A stretch of DNA of 64,000 bases from Paenibacillus pabuli (GCF_023101145.1 NZ_CP073714.1:4216001-4280000); one strand, 5' to 3'. Shown: positions 37,341 through 46,322, counted from the stretch's first letter. Notes: a model not told the origin generated them from the letters alone. Program-made: numbers and translations.

Positions 37341-37380
37341 TAATTCATTAAACTAACCTGCCCGTTAGTTTAATGAATTA
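37341..37380. repeat. Perfect 17-bp inverted repeat
   Basis: TAATTCATTAAACTAAC (37341-37357), a 6-base CTGCCC loop, then its exact reverse complement (37364-37380). No T run follows on either strand, so a simple terminator is unlikely. A regulator site or an element end is possible. Confidence 0.65.
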
Positions 37381-37476
37381 ACGACTATAACTAATTTGAT
37401 ATATGCCTAATCAGTAATTGTAATATGTTCTTGTCCCTAGACAACTTTCACATACATTTACTACGATATGATTAAA

Positions 37477-37518
37477 CCCTCTCATTCTAGAATTCGGAAG
37501 TGAGAGGGCTTTTTTTTA
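37477..37518 (+). terminator. Plus-strand terminator-like hairpin
   Basis: CCCTCTCA and TGAGAGGG arms around a 16-base loop with an eight-T run after it on the plus strand. No plus-strand gene lies directly upstream; it may be left from a lost gene, or act weakly for the MFS gene on the other strand. Confidence 0.65.
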
Positions 37519-37548
37519 CAGACTGGATGTGGGTGTCCAGTTCATTTA

Positions 37549-38724
37549 TTATTTAGTAACTATAGGAGCTTTAGTCCTAATACTGCTCATTTTATTAAGT
37601 AAGATAACCAAAAGTAAAGCTATACTTACTGCGGAAAATCCCAACCAGTTCAGATACTGGACAGACGTAATTCGGATGACGAGACCGCCCAAAGCAGATC
37701 CCAGAGCAAAACCAAATTGAATGAAAGACGTATTTATGCTAAGTGCAATGTCCGGATTTCGAGGCGCTAGCGTAACTAGATATAGTTGCTGGGCGGGGGA
37801 GATACTCCACGTTGATAGCATAAAAATCATCAAAATCAAAATGAATACCAAGAGATTGACACCCGCTAGCCAGAAGAATAGAAGCGTGCCCCCCTGTAAC
37901 AAAAGTCCGAGAATAATGGTGAATTTCGACCCCTTTGCATCTGCCAATTGTCCACCCACTCTTGATCCTACAAAGCTACAAATGCCTGCTAAAAACAGTA
38001 CACCCGTAATCTCAGTCATGGTAAGAGAAGATGTCTCTTGCAAGAAAGGCGTTATATAAGTAAACAATGTAGCATAGCCCCCGACATAAAATAATGTAAT
38101 TACCAAAGCAATCAGAATAGTCGGATTTTTCAAAATAGAGAGCTGCATGCCAAAGGTCACCTTTTCTTTTTCCTTAATTGCAGGAACCTTTTTATAGATG
38201 ACTAGTAATGGGAGAATACTTAATAGACTAATTAAAATAAATAGAATTCTCCAGCCAAACATCTCACTAAAAAATGTGCCTATGGGAACACCCAGCACTA
38301 GCGCACTACTAAGTCCCATCAAAATGATACCGATGGCGTTGCCTCTTTTTTCCTTTTCAGCCAGTCGGGTCGCCACGGCCATGGCTACAACGGTAGCCAT
38401 TCCTCCACTAGCACCCTGTATTACACGTATCCATAGCAATGTCTCATAAGCAAGATCTGCAAACATGACAACGTTGCTCACAATAAATACACCGAGCGTT
38501 GACATTAGTAATTTCTTGCGATCTGCATTGATCGTAAGTGTGATCAGCAACGGAGAGACAATAGCCGCAGCGAGAGCAAACACTGTGACGAGTAACCCCG
38601 CTTCGGATGTAGATACTCCCAAGTCCAAAGCGATCATTTCAATAACTCCTGTAATAATATATTCAATGGTTCCGATCAAAAAAACGGCCAGGGCCAAGAC
38701 ATAGATGATCCCTTTATTTTTCAT
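37549..38724 (-). CDS. MFS efflux transporter (DHA1/AraJ-like)
   Basis: 391 aa with about twelve membrane helices. It opens with GTIEYIITGVIEMIALDLGVS, a pattern of DHA1 drug/sugar exporters, and has a motif-A-like region SPLLITLTINADRKKLL in loop 2-3. The ATG overlaps the stop of the MerR regulator by 4 bp, so the two form an operon. It is likely a proton-driven exporter of a lipophilic compound sensed by the regulator. Confidence 0.9.
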   Translation of the reverse strand: MKNKGIIYVLALAVFLIGTIEYIITGVIEMIALDLGVSTSEAGLLVTVFALAAAIVSPLLITLTINADRKKLLMSTLGVFIVSNVVMFADLAYETLLWIRVIQGASGGMATVVAMAVATRLAEKEKRGNAIGIILMGLSSALVLGVPIGTFFSEMFGWRILFILISLLSILPLLVIYKKVPAIKEKEKVTFGMQLSILKNPTILIALVITLFYVGGYATLFTYITPFLQETSSLTMTEITGVLFLAGICSFVGSRVGGQLADAKGSKFTIILGLLLQGGTLLFFWLAGVNLLVFILILMIFMLSTWSISPAQQLYLVTLAPRNPDIALSINTSFIQFGFALGSALGGLVIRITSVQYLNWLGFSAVSIALLLVILLNKMSSIRTKAPIVTK

Positions 38725-39560
38725 TTCACTTCACCTTCTTCAGTTATCTTTTGTATTGGGATTTGTATTTCAATGAATTGTGCGTCTCGTTCTGAAGATA
38801 ACGGTACGTATAGTTCCCTGCCTGATTCGTTTTCTTTGATCTGATAGTTATTTTTCTCAATCCACTTCGCTAAATGGACACAGGCGGCACCATCAAATTT
38901 TGAATCAGAGTGGAAAGCCATTGTGGCCATCATCGGTTCAGGAGAAAGAATTCGTAGCTGAAATGGCTCTGGAGATAATTGCAGCTCACAGGTTAAAAAA
39001 TATCCAACTTCAAACTCGAACTCATCCTCTTTTCCCTCGATGTCTTTCCACAATACAACCTGAGGGCCTTGGATCTGCTGTCGGATCTCCGTTGTTAATA
39101 ACAGATCCAATTGACGAAATAACTCAGGAATATCTTCTTCTCTTCCGTGTGCTTTTTGAAAAAGAAATGTTTGAGCACCTTCAGCTTTGATTCTGATCTC
39201 TTGTCCCGTTTCGAATTGTCCCTCTCTTTCGATGAGCTGCATACGCTCTTCTATCCTGACCAGTTTGGCTTGTTCCGTATCGATAATTTGCTGGATTTCA
39301 CTTCTTTTCAGCTTAAACATCCCTTGAATGTTCTCCAACGTAATATCTTCCTGGAGCAGCTGTGTAATTTGGGGTAATGTAAATCCCAACTCCTTATACA
39401 TTAATATCCGGTTGAGCTCCAGAAGCTGATCTGCGGAATAGTAACGATATCCCGTATGATGATCTACTTTTCTTGGCTTAAGTATGCCAATTTGGTCGTA
39501 GTAACGTAGTGTTTTTAGAGAAACCTTGCTTAACCTGGAAAATGCACTGATTTTGAACAA
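38721..39560 (-). CDS. MerR-family multidrug-type activator (BmrR-like)
   Basis: 279 aa, the length of BmrR. The N-terminal winged helix reads FSRLSKVSLKTLRYYDQIGIL and HTGYRYYSADQLLELNRI. A long dimer helix (about 75-120) follows, then a GyrI-like ligand-binding domain (about 125-275). The TTG start follows GGAG at good spacing. It should activate its own operon, including the MFS exporter, on binding a cationic or lipophilic ligand. Confidence 0.9.
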   Translation of the reverse strand: MFKISAFSRLSKVSLKTLRYYDQIGILKPRKVDHHTGYRYYSADQLLELNRILMYKELGFTLPQITQLLQEDITLENIQGMFKLKRSEIQQIIDTEQAKLVRIEERMQLIEREGQFETGQEIRIKAEGAQTFLFQKAHGREEDIPELFRQLDLLLTTEIRQQIQGPQVVLWKDIEGKEDEFEFEVGYFLTCELQLSPEPFQLRILSPEPMMATMAFHSDSKFDGAACVHLAKWIEKNNYQIKENESGRELYVPLSSERDAQFIEIQIPIQKITEEGEVK

Positions 39561-39590
39561 AATATCATCTCCAATCTATAACATAATGTG

Positions 39591-39622
39591 AGTATACAGT
39601 TTCCTGTGTAGGGGAAAGTCAA
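39591..39622 (-). promoter_or_regulatory. MerR-type promoter with 20-bp spacer
   Basis: On the minus strand TTGACT (39622-39617) and TATACT (39596-39591) are separated by 20 bp. The spacer TTCCCCTACACAGGAAACTG contains a TTTCC/GGAAA dyad. This overlong spacer with an internal dyad is the signature of MerR-family promoters and resembles the bmr promoter. Confidence 0.7.
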
Positions 39623-39731
39623 GGATGCGAATGAATTCTTATATTTATGCTAAATTCGATATCACCTTTAGTCGAACAAGAGCAGCCGATCAAATACTAT
39701 TACTTCAATCCATTTTTCAAGGATTCAGTAA

Positions 39732-40196
39732 ATGCAACTATATGAGGTGCAGTTTTTTTTGTCAAAATTTAATTTAGACTTGAAGATAGAAGCTATTCAT
39801 CAATACTTATCAGGAAATGAAGGGATTAAAAGCATTGCGAAATCCTTGGGAATGAGTCATGAAATCCTCCTGCATTCGGATCAAGGCTGGCACTACCAGA
39901 TGAAGCAGTATCGACAGGCTTTAAAGGGACAAGCGGTTACCCAGAGCATCTCACGAAAGGGAATTGTTATGATAACGCAGTATTGGTGAATTTCTTTGGC
40001 ATTATGAAATCAGAGTTTTTTATCTTCGTGAATTTGAAAGTGCAGACCACTTCAAGCAAGAACTGGCACGATACATGGATTACTACAATCACAAACGCAT
40101 CAAGTCAAAATTAAAAGACATGAGCCCGGTACAATACCGAGCTCATGCCCAACAAGTTGAATAAAAATATTTGTCTAACTTTAAGGGGTCACTTCA
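39732..40196 (+). mobile_element. Remnant of an IS3-family (IS150-like) insertion sequence
   Basis: An OrfA-like start (LKIEAIHQYLSGNEGIKSIA, KSLGMSH) is joined in frame to the end of OrfB (LLHSDQGWHYQMKQYRQAL, then SRKGNCYDNAV and FFGIMKSEF after a frame change). A further one-base loss precedes LREFESADHFKQELARYMDY and MSPVQYRAHAQQVE, ending at TAA (40162-40164). TGTCTAACTTTAAGGGGTCACTTCA at 40172-40196 looks like the right end. About two thirds of the transposase is missing and no left end was found. Confidence 0.8.
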
Positions 40197-40256
40197 CTGT
40201 CCAGAAAAGCCGTAATCCATGCCGTCGCAGTTATGGAGCCGGGGTGTGCTCTCCAC

Positions 40257-41414
40257 TCACCAGAAATAAAGCTCATCGCCCTTTAGCTTAAGCACGGCTT
40301 CCATAAAATAATAGTCACCATAGATGATGGATTGGTGATGCGTGGCGTTGTGATATGCCGCAGATCCATTCTGCACGATGCAATCGCAGTCCCTGCTCCA
40401 GTCCGTCCGCTGTTCGTCCAGCGTGCGCAGCAGTTTCAGAGCTGCATTCAGGTACAGGTCCTTCTCATGTTCACCCACAGATTTCGAAATTTCAATGAGA
40501 CCGCAGGCTGCAATGGCCGCCGCCGTAGAGTCCTCATAGGCCGGTTCTTTGGGCTGCCTGAAATCAACCGGAATGATGCCGCTCTCCGGAATGTTGGCAA
40601 TGAAATAATGCGCAATTCGCTTGGCGGTGTGCAGGTATTCCTCTTTGCCCGTATGGCGGAAGCTCATCATGAAACCGTACATTCCCCATGCCTGACCGCG
40701 TGTCCAAGATGAACCATCTTCATATCCCTGCCCGCCATACGTTTGGACTACACCGCCGACGAATGGATCGAATTCAACGATATGGTTGACCGATCCGTCA
40801 GGTCTGACGAACGTGTTCATCACCGTATTGGCATGACGCTCAGCAATTTGTCTGAAACGGGGATCGCCAGTCTCTGCCGAAGCCCAATACAATAACGGAA
40901 TATTGAACATGCAGTCAATGATGGCCCAACCGCGTGTATCGCTATCAGGCAGATCATTCCAGGCACGGATGAACTCCCCGACCGGATTGTAGCGTCCTGC
41001 CAGTAAGTTCGCCGCGTGCAGCGCCCGTTTGCGGGATCGCGGATTTTGCGTCAGTTGGTAATTGGCAACACTCGTTGGCAGCCACATAAAGCCGACATCA
41101 TGATGCAGTCCGTAATATTGCTCAAAGCAGGCATCCAGCTTATCCTCCACCAGATTTGCGTATTGCTTGTATTTCTCCTCACCCGTCACATGATACATCT
41201 GCCAGAGCATTCCACCCCAGAAGCCGTTGGTCCACCAATTGATGCCGTCTGCGTCATTGCTGCTGGGGTTGTGCCCCGATCGGTCATCATGCACCCCATC
41301 CTGTGTGGAATAAGGAATTTTGTCACGTGATTTGTCGCTTACCCAATCCATCTTGTCCGTTAGCTTTTGAATGACCTGGTCGACCCAGGGTTTCGCTTGT
41401 TCTATAACCTGCAT
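40257..41414 (-). CDS. GH88 unsaturated glucuronyl hydrolase
   Basis: 385 aa alpha/alpha-barrel enzyme with no signal peptide. It removes the 4,5-unsaturated uronic acid left on oligosaccharides by polysaccharide lyases. Typical GH88 segments are NWWTNGFWGGMLWQMYHVTG, LHHDVGFMW (first catalytic Asp), TRGWAIIDCMFNIPLLYWAS (second Asp), YEDGSSWTRGQAWGMYGF and EDSTAAAIAACGL. AGGAGAACAACC precedes the ATG. It is divergent from an AraC regulator, probably its controller. Confidence 0.9.
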   Translation of the reverse strand: MQVIEQAKPWVDQVIQKLTDKMDWVSDKSRDKIPYSTQDGVHDDRSGHNPSSNDADGINWWTNGFWGGMLWQMYHVTGEEKYKQYANLVEDKLDACFEQYYGLHHDVGFMWLPTSVANYQLTQNPRSRKRALHAANLLAGRYNPVGEFIRAWNDLPDSDTRGWAIIDCMFNIPLLYWASAETGDPRFRQIAERHANTVMNTFVRPDGSVNHIVEFDPFVGGVVQTYGGQGYEDGSSWTRGQAWGMYGFMMSFRHTGKEEYLHTAKRIAHYFIANIPESGIIPVDFRQPKEPAYEDSTAAAIAACGLIEISKSVGEHEKDLYLNAALKLLRTLDEQRTDWSRDCDCIVQNGSAAYHNATHHQSIIYGDYYFMEAVLKLKGDELYFW

Positions 41415-41562
41415 GGTTGTTCTCCTGCCTTTTCCTTGGAATAAAATTTCCTGTTTATACCCAGCTTAATTGAAACAAAACCGTATTCACGCTTCACATA
41501 GAGATCATCCGCAACGGAACTCGATATAATAATCCATATTCCTATCAGCGTTTATACATAAC

Positions 41563-41576
41563 CTAAAGCGCTTTCA
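41563..41576. promoter_or_regulatory. cre-like box between GH88 and AraC genes
   Basis: CTAAAGCGCTTTCA has the perfect AAAGCGCTTT core of CcpA sites and lies in the divergent control region. No clear promoter hexamers were assigned. Confidence 0.45.
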
Positions 41577-41716
41577 GTTTACTACAGAGAGCGATAGCGA
41601 AGTTTGCTTGTATTCACCAAAAATACGGTTTTATTGTCCTTGTTTCAAACATACTCCGGATGCTAAACTTATGCCATATTTACAAAAAACGACTTGAGGA
41701 ACGGGGGAATTGTCCG

Positions 41717-42580
41717 ATGTCAGCAGGCTTTGACCCGATCCCCTTTCAGGGATCTGCCATATTATGGAACAATCAGCACCAGACACATCAGCCCGGTATC
41801 AGCTTCTACCACTGGCATCAATGCTGCGAGCTATTGCTGGTGTACGACGGTAATGGAACTGTAGTGCTAAACAATCAAACCTATCCGATCCGCAAAGGCA
41901 TGCTGTTTGTATTCCAACCTTTTGAAATTCACAAAGTGTTTGCCAAGGCAACGGATGAACACCCCTACGATCGGACCGTGGTACATATTAACCACCTGCG
42001 TCTTGAACCTTTTTTGTCTGCCTTTCCCAAACGACTGGAGTTGTTCGGACAGCTGTGCTATTCCCGAAGTACGGAACGGGCGTTTGATCTTGGAGAGCAA
42101 TTCGACGCGGTGCGGCAGTGCATGGAGGATTACGAGCGTTATGCCCATACCGGACGTGGAGGGACTCAGGAGGAGATGACCATATTTATGCTGCGCCTGC
42201 TCAGTTTGTTGGAGGATATCGTTCCAGAACAAAGCTCCCCCTCTCCCGCACAAAGGCGCAGCGAAGAATATTCGGAAAAAATGATGAGCTGGATTGAGCA
42301 CCATTACATGGAAAGTGATATTCTGGACAAGCTGGCAGCGGAGCTTCATTTGACTCGATCTTATGTATCAAGGCGATTCAGAACGGAAACGGGCAGCACA
42401 CTAAGCGAGTATTTGACCGCCAAACGAATCAAGGTCGCTGCGCACCTTTTGGAAAGCACTTCCTACACTGTTGAAAGTATCGCGCACCAGATCGGTTTTC
42501 AGAATGTTTCTCATTTTATCAGCAGCTTCAAAAAGACCTACCTGATAACACCGTTAAAATACCGACTCAGAGGCAAATAA
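41717..42580 (+). CDS. AraC-family regulator with cupin sensor domain
   Basis: 287 aa. The N-terminal cupin (FYHWHQCCELLLVYDGNGTVVL, MLFVFQPFEIHKV) is the sugar-sensing half. Two helix-turn-helix motifs lie at the C-terminus (ILDKLAAELHLTRSYVSRRFR, VESIAHQIGFQNVSHFISSFK). The ATG at 41717 is chosen because GGGGGAA is upstream; an earlier ATG adds 19 unlikely residues. It probably controls the divergent GH88 gene in response to unsaturated uronides (inference). Confidence 0.88.
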   Translation: MSAGFDPIPFQGSAILWNNQHQTHQPGISFYHWHQCCELLLVYDGNGTVVLNNQTYPIRKGMLFVFQPFEIHKVFAKATDEHPYDRTVVHINHLRLEPFLSAFPKRLELFGQLCYSRSTERAFDLGEQFDAVRQCMEDYERYAHTGRGGTQEEMTIFMLRLLSLLEDIVPEQSSPSPAQRRSEEYSEKMMSWIEHHYMESDILDKLAAELHLTRSYVSRRFRTETGSTLSEYLTAKRIKVAAHLLESTSYTVESIAHQIGFQNVSHFISSFKKTYLITPLKYRLRGK

Positions 42581-42621
42581 AAAAAGTCGAATTTCATTTG
42601 TGTTATTTTGTCCCGAGACAT

Positions 42622-42652
42622 GAGAAAACTGCCGGTAAATTCTCCCGACAGT
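42622..42652. terminator. Terminator between AraC gene and small gene
   Basis: ACTGCCGG and CCCGACAGT arms around an 8-base loop; on the minus strand it is followed by TTTTC. It serves the small minus-strand gene and perhaps the AraC gene. Confidence 0.6.
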
Positions 42653-42659
42653 CCTGCTT

Positions 42660-42788
42660 TTAGAGCGTAGTATGCTTCTCCTCATATTCGCTTGATAATT
42701 CCTTGAGCGATCTGATCTTACCATGAGGATGCTGTTCTTGCTTTCGTGACTTCCAAGCAGCTTCCTGCCTTTTCTTCTGGCGAGCCAT
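42660..42788 (-). CDS. Small basic protein, 42 aa, unknown function
   Basis: A strong GAGGAGGAGA ribosome binding site precedes ATG at 42788. The product begins MARQKKRQEAAWKSRKQEQ and ends in EYEEKHTTL; it is rich in Lys, Arg, Gln and Glu with no membrane segment. A TATAAT lies on the minus strand near 42826-42831 and a terminator follows, so it looks like a complete single-gene unit. I do not recognise the family. Confidence 0.65.
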   Translation of the reverse strand: MARQKKRQEAAWKSRKQEQHPHGKIRSLKELSSEYEEKHTTL

Positions 42789-42918
42789 AAAAGATCTCCT
42801 CCTCAGGAAATGAGAATTATACTACTTCTTTATAATGTCATTTATAAGTTACTTTCATTCGTTCTAGGCTCTTATTGAGAAGTGCATCCTCCATCCACCT
42901 GTTCCCAAACACATAATA

Positions 42919-43023
42919 GTGAGGTTACGAACTTCACCTCCGGAAAGCGACTATCTTGTCCCCTCATTAAAATTCCGCTTTGATATTTCAGATACATATC
43001 GAAGAAATCCAGCTGCTTTAACA
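42919..43023 (-). pseudogene. C-terminal relic of an alpha/beta hydrolase paralogous to the one at 54.2-55.7 kb
   Basis: The minus strand reads LKQLDFFDMYLKYQSG and ILMRGQDSRFPEVKFVTSLL. This aligns with LDFFDMYLKNQGG and RFPEVKFATSL at the end of the intact hydrolase near 54.2 kb. Nothing of the rest of the gene is found on either side. It is a leftover of a second copy. Confidence 0.75.
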
Positions 43024-43101
43024 AGTTTTTATTAACCAAACAGTTCCAATATGACCACGACCACCAATTACAATAATCTTACCTCATCATTTCCATACCC
43101 A

Positions 43102-43143
43102 TTGCACATTCGAGTTATACCTGTTATAGTTGATATATAACAG
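43102..43143 (+). promoter_or_regulatory. Sigma-A promoter and GntR operator of the GntR gene
   Basis: TTGCAC (43102-43107) and TATAGT (43125-43130) are spaced 17 bp. The inverted repeat CTGTTATA-N7-TATAACAG (43121-43143) covers the -10 and start point, as in autoregulated YtrA-type GntR operons. Confidence 0.75.
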
Positions 43144-43166
43144 ATATAAAAAAAGAAGGTGAACTC

Positions 43167-43562
43167 TTGATTATTCAACTTGATATGCAATCCGATCTTC
43201 CCATCTATTCACAACTTGTTTATCAGATTATTGAAGGGATTGCCAGTGGTGAGTTACAGCTAGGTGAGGCCCTGCCCTCTGTTCGAAATTTGGCTGCAGA
43301 TATTGGGGTTAACCTTCATACGGTCAACAAGGCTTACACACTACTCAAGCAAGATGGGTACATTCAAGTTCATAGACAAAAAGGAGTCGTAGTAAACCCT
43401 GATGGAATGCCTGATTTAACTGATGATTTTTTGAAAAAGCAACATAGCGAATTAAGACCGATTATCGCCGAAGCGATATGTCGAGGAATGACTAAGGAGC
43501 AATTATCAGAAGTATTAGCCCAATTGTATGATGACGTAAAAGACGGTCACAACAAAGAATGA
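43167..43562 (+). CDS. GntR-family regulator, YtrA/YhcF type
   Basis: 131 aa, the short GntR form lacking a large ligand domain. The winged helix covers about 10-75 (LPIYSQLVYQIIEGIASGEL, LPSVRNLAADIGVNLHTVNKAYTLL). A short dimerising tail with ICRGMTKEQLSEVLAQLYDD follows. TTG start after AAGAAGGTG. It heads an operon with a membrane protein and a hydrolase. Such regulators often respond to cell-envelope antibiotics. Confidence 0.9.
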   Translation: MIIQLDMQSDLPIYSQLVYQIIEGIASGELQLGEALPSVRNLAADIGVNLHTVNKAYTLLKQDGYIQVHRQKGVVVNPDGMPDLTDDFLKKQHSELRPIIAEAICRGMTKEQLSEVLAQLYDDVKDGHNKE

Positions 43563-43586
43563 AAGACTGAAGGGAGTGTGTTATGT

Positions 43587-44687
43587 ATGCAGCTATTTAT
43601 TTTATTACCGATCATTTTAATCTTTGCTCCATTAGCCTTGTTTCTCTCCTTTGCACCCTATATGACAAGGGAAACAATTAGCTTTGGAGTTACGGTAAGT
43701 GAATATAATTACTACACGCCAATCGTGCGGAAGCTACGGAGTACTTTTGCTACAGTAAGTCTGATCGCATATGGGGTTGTTATACTTGTCTGTCTGTATT
43801 TACTCCGTTCTGCAAATGAAGAAACCACTGCAATTATTACTGGTGTGGGCACAATTATTTTCATTGTGTACTGGGCAGCAATAAGTATTTTATTTCATTT
43901 CAAAATGAAAAAGATAAAGGAAACACTTCCGTCTGAAACAGGACCTCAAAAGGTAAGAATCGATACAACCTTCCGCCTAAATAAGCTCACCTATTCTAAC
44001 TACTGGTATTTAATTCACATTGCTATTATTGCAGCCATTGCTGTCATTTCGATTTTGAATTATGAGGCATTACCAGGTGTCATTCCAATGAAATATGATT
44101 TGCAGGGCAATGTCACTTCCAGTGTTCCCAAAACCTACTTTTCTGTACTGGCAATTAATCTCATACAGCTAGCAATGATTGCGCTTTTGATGTTTGTGAA
44201 TTGGAGTATAAAAACAAGCAAGCAGCAGCTTTCTACTTCTGATCCTGTCAAATTTGCTGCAAAAAATATTCAATTCCGACGTAAATGGTCTCTGTTCACG
44301 ATTATAACAGGGTTACTTCTTACCATATTATTTGCCTTCATTCAGATTAATATGTTTGTCCCTAACCTGCCCTTGTTATCAGTTATCAGCTTCACCATCC
44401 CTGCTGTGATTGTTTTGGGGGCCGTATTCCTCTCTCTAACGGGCAGACAAGGCGGTGGGAAAATTCGTAATCATCAAGTGCAAAGCGAACGATCCAAAGA
44501 ACAACCTGTGAATGACGATCAATATTGGAAGCTTGGCTTTATTTACTTCAATCCCAATGATCCTTCTTTTACATTAGAAAAACGTTATGGAATTGGCTGG
44601 ACTATTAACTTCGCGCACCCTTTATGTTGGGTCCTGTTCTTAATCATCATTGCTATTATTGTTCTAAGCAAAGTCTTGAGCAAATAA
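43587..44687 (+). CDS. DUF1648/DUF5808-type integral membrane protein
   Basis: 366 aa with about seven to eight membrane segments. The DUF1648 segment is recognisable at ALPGVIPMKYDLQGNVTSSVPK (about 190-211). The C-terminal WKLGFIYFNPNDPSFTLEKR followed by GIGWTINFAHP matches the DUF5808 pattern. ATG 43587 is ten bases after AAGGGAG; a GTG nine bases earlier is possible. It lies 24 bp after the GntR gene. Family members are often encoded with short GntR repressors; the molecular function is unknown. Confidence 0.8.
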   Translation: MQLFILLPIILIFAPLALFLSFAPYMTRETISFGVTVSEYNYYTPIVRKLRSTFATVSLIAYGVVILVCLYLLRSANEETTAIITGVGTIIFIVYWAAISILFHFKMKKIKETLPSETGPQKVRIDTTFRLNKLTYSNYWYLIHIAIIAAIAVISILNYEALPGVIPMKYDLQGNVTSSVPKTYFSVLAINLIQLAMIALLMFVNWSIKTSKQQLSTSDPVKFAAKNIQFRRKWSLFTIITGLLLTILFAFIQINMFVPNLPLLSVISFTIPAVIVLGAVFLSLTGRQGGGKIRNHQVQSERSKEQPVNDDQYWKLGFIYFNPNDPSFTLEKRYGIGWTINFAHPLCWVLFLIIIAIIVLSKVLSK

Positions 44688-44738
44688 ATGCTCGTTCATT
44701 TATTTGTTTAATATAAATCATTAGGAGGAATTATTATC

Positions 44739-46322
44739 ATGAACAATTGGAAAAAACTATTACTTTCTCTTATTTCCACAAGCCTCATCCTACCTATGGT
44801 ATCCATCTCAGCAGCTACTCAACAACCCACTGATGGCAAATCACTAGTTCCTGTTCGTGAGATTGCAGAAAAGAATGGTGCAGTGGTCTCTTGGCAACAA
44901 GAAACAGGACAAATCACGATACGTAAAAATGAACTTACGATTGTAGTTAAGGTAGGAGAGAAACAGGCTATTGTGAATGGGCAAGTCACCCCCTTGGATA
45001 ATCCTGTTCAGTTAACTAAAGGAGTTGCGTTGGTAGATGGCCTATTTCTTACAGAGGTATTGAAAGAAGCACCTGAAGATATGTTTATTTCACATTTAAG
45101 TATGGGCAATGGCAAGGAGGCTGCTCATTATGTTCAACATTCTGTAAGCCAGGTTCTTTCACCCACATTATTGAGTCAGCTATGGACATCACTTGAAGGT
45201 CAATTTGGTAAAATCACAAGCCAGCCCTTAGCTAAACACATAGAGAACAACACAGTACATTACAACGTAACCTACACCTTTAAGACAGCGCTTACCAATT
45301 TAGATATTACCGTCAGAATGAATCATACTGGGCTTGTAGATGACTTGCATATTGCCGCTGCTGTACCAGATGTTTATCAAAAACCAAGCTATGATAACCC
45401 ATCTAGCTATACCGAGCAGAAGATCACTATTGGTGATGGTGAATTAGCTCTACCAGGTACATTAACTTTACCCAAGGGTGACGGACCTTTCCCAGTCATC
45501 ATTCTAGTACATGGATCTGGACCTAACAATCAGGATTCTGCCATCGGTGGGGCAAAGCCATTTCGGGATCTCGCTGTGGGCTTGGCTTCACAAGGGATTG
45601 CCGTATTAAGATACGATAAGGTCACATATGAGCATACCTATAAGGTCGCTTCGCAGCCTAAATTCACATTAAAACAGGAAAGCGTAGATCATGTAACCGA
45701 GGCGGTGCAAATCCTTAAAAAGAATACACATATCGATTCTACGGGGATTTTTGTAGCTGGACATAGTCAAGGTGGATTCGCATTACCGTTAATCATTGCC
45801 GAGGATAAACAACATGATATTGCAGGAGGTATTCTACTCGCTGCACCAAGCAGCAGCTTTGTAGATGTACTTACCGAGCAGCAGGACGAATTGGTAAAAC
45901 GGGTAAAACAGGTTGGCCTGGACACGGAGAACTTTAAAGTACAAGCTGATTTTTATAAAAAAGTTGCTGCGTTAGTTAAGGATCCTAAATATTCTGTAGA
46001 TCATCTCCCTGAGTCATTTCCGCTTCAACCTGCCTACTGGTGGTTTGAGCAAAAAGATTATGTGCCTTCTGAACTGGCTAAAACACAAAATACCCCTATG
46101 CTAATTATACAAGGTGAAAATGATGTACAAGTGTCTATGAAGCAATTCCAAAACTGGAAATCAGCTCTTCAAGGTCATTCCAATGTAACGTACAAAAGCT
46201 ATCCAAAGGTAAATCATATTTTATCCAGCTATGATGGAATATCAATTGGCCAAGAGTATATACAGCCCTCCAATGTCTCCAAAGACATTATCGATGATAT
46301 TGCGAAGTGGGTATTAAATTAG
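44739..46322 (+). CDS. Secreted alpha/beta hydrolase with copper-amine-oxidase-like N-terminal domain
   Basis: 527 aa. Residues 1-26 are a signal peptide. A stalk-type domain (SLVPVREIAEKNGAVVSWQQ, about 35-110) follows, then a DUF3887-like module (about 120-210). The alpha/beta hydrolase domain has nucleophile Ser in GHSQGG, acid in GENDVQV and His in KVNHIL. AGGAGG precedes the ATG. It acts outside the cell, probably on an ester or peptide. It is the third gene of the GntR operon, ending at a strong terminator. Confidence 0.85.
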   Translation: MNNWKKLLLSLISTSLILPMVSISAATQQPTDGKSLVPVREIAEKNGAVVSWQQETGQITIRKNELTIVVKVGEKQAIVNGQVTPLDNPVQLTKGVALVDGLFLTEVLKEAPEDMFISHLSMGNGKEAAHYVQHSVSQVLSPTLLSQLWTSLEGQFGKITSQPLAKHIENNTVHYNVTYTFKTALTNLDITVRMNHTGLVDDLHIAAAVPDVYQKPSYDNPSSYTEQKITIGDGELALPGTLTLPKGDGPFPVIILVHGSGPNNQDSAIGGAKPFRDLAVGLASQGIAVLRYDKVTYEHTYKVASQPKFTLKQESVDHVTEAVQILKKNTHIDSTGIFVAGHSQGGFALPLIIAEDKQHDIAGGILLAAPSSSFVDVLTEQQDELVKRVKQVGLDTENFKVQADFYKKVAALVKDPKYSVDHLPESFPLQPAYWWFEQKDYVPSELAKTQNTPMLIIQGENDVQVSMKQFQNWKSALQGHSNVTYKSYPKVNHILSSYDGISIGQEYIQPSNVSKDIIDDIAKWVLN

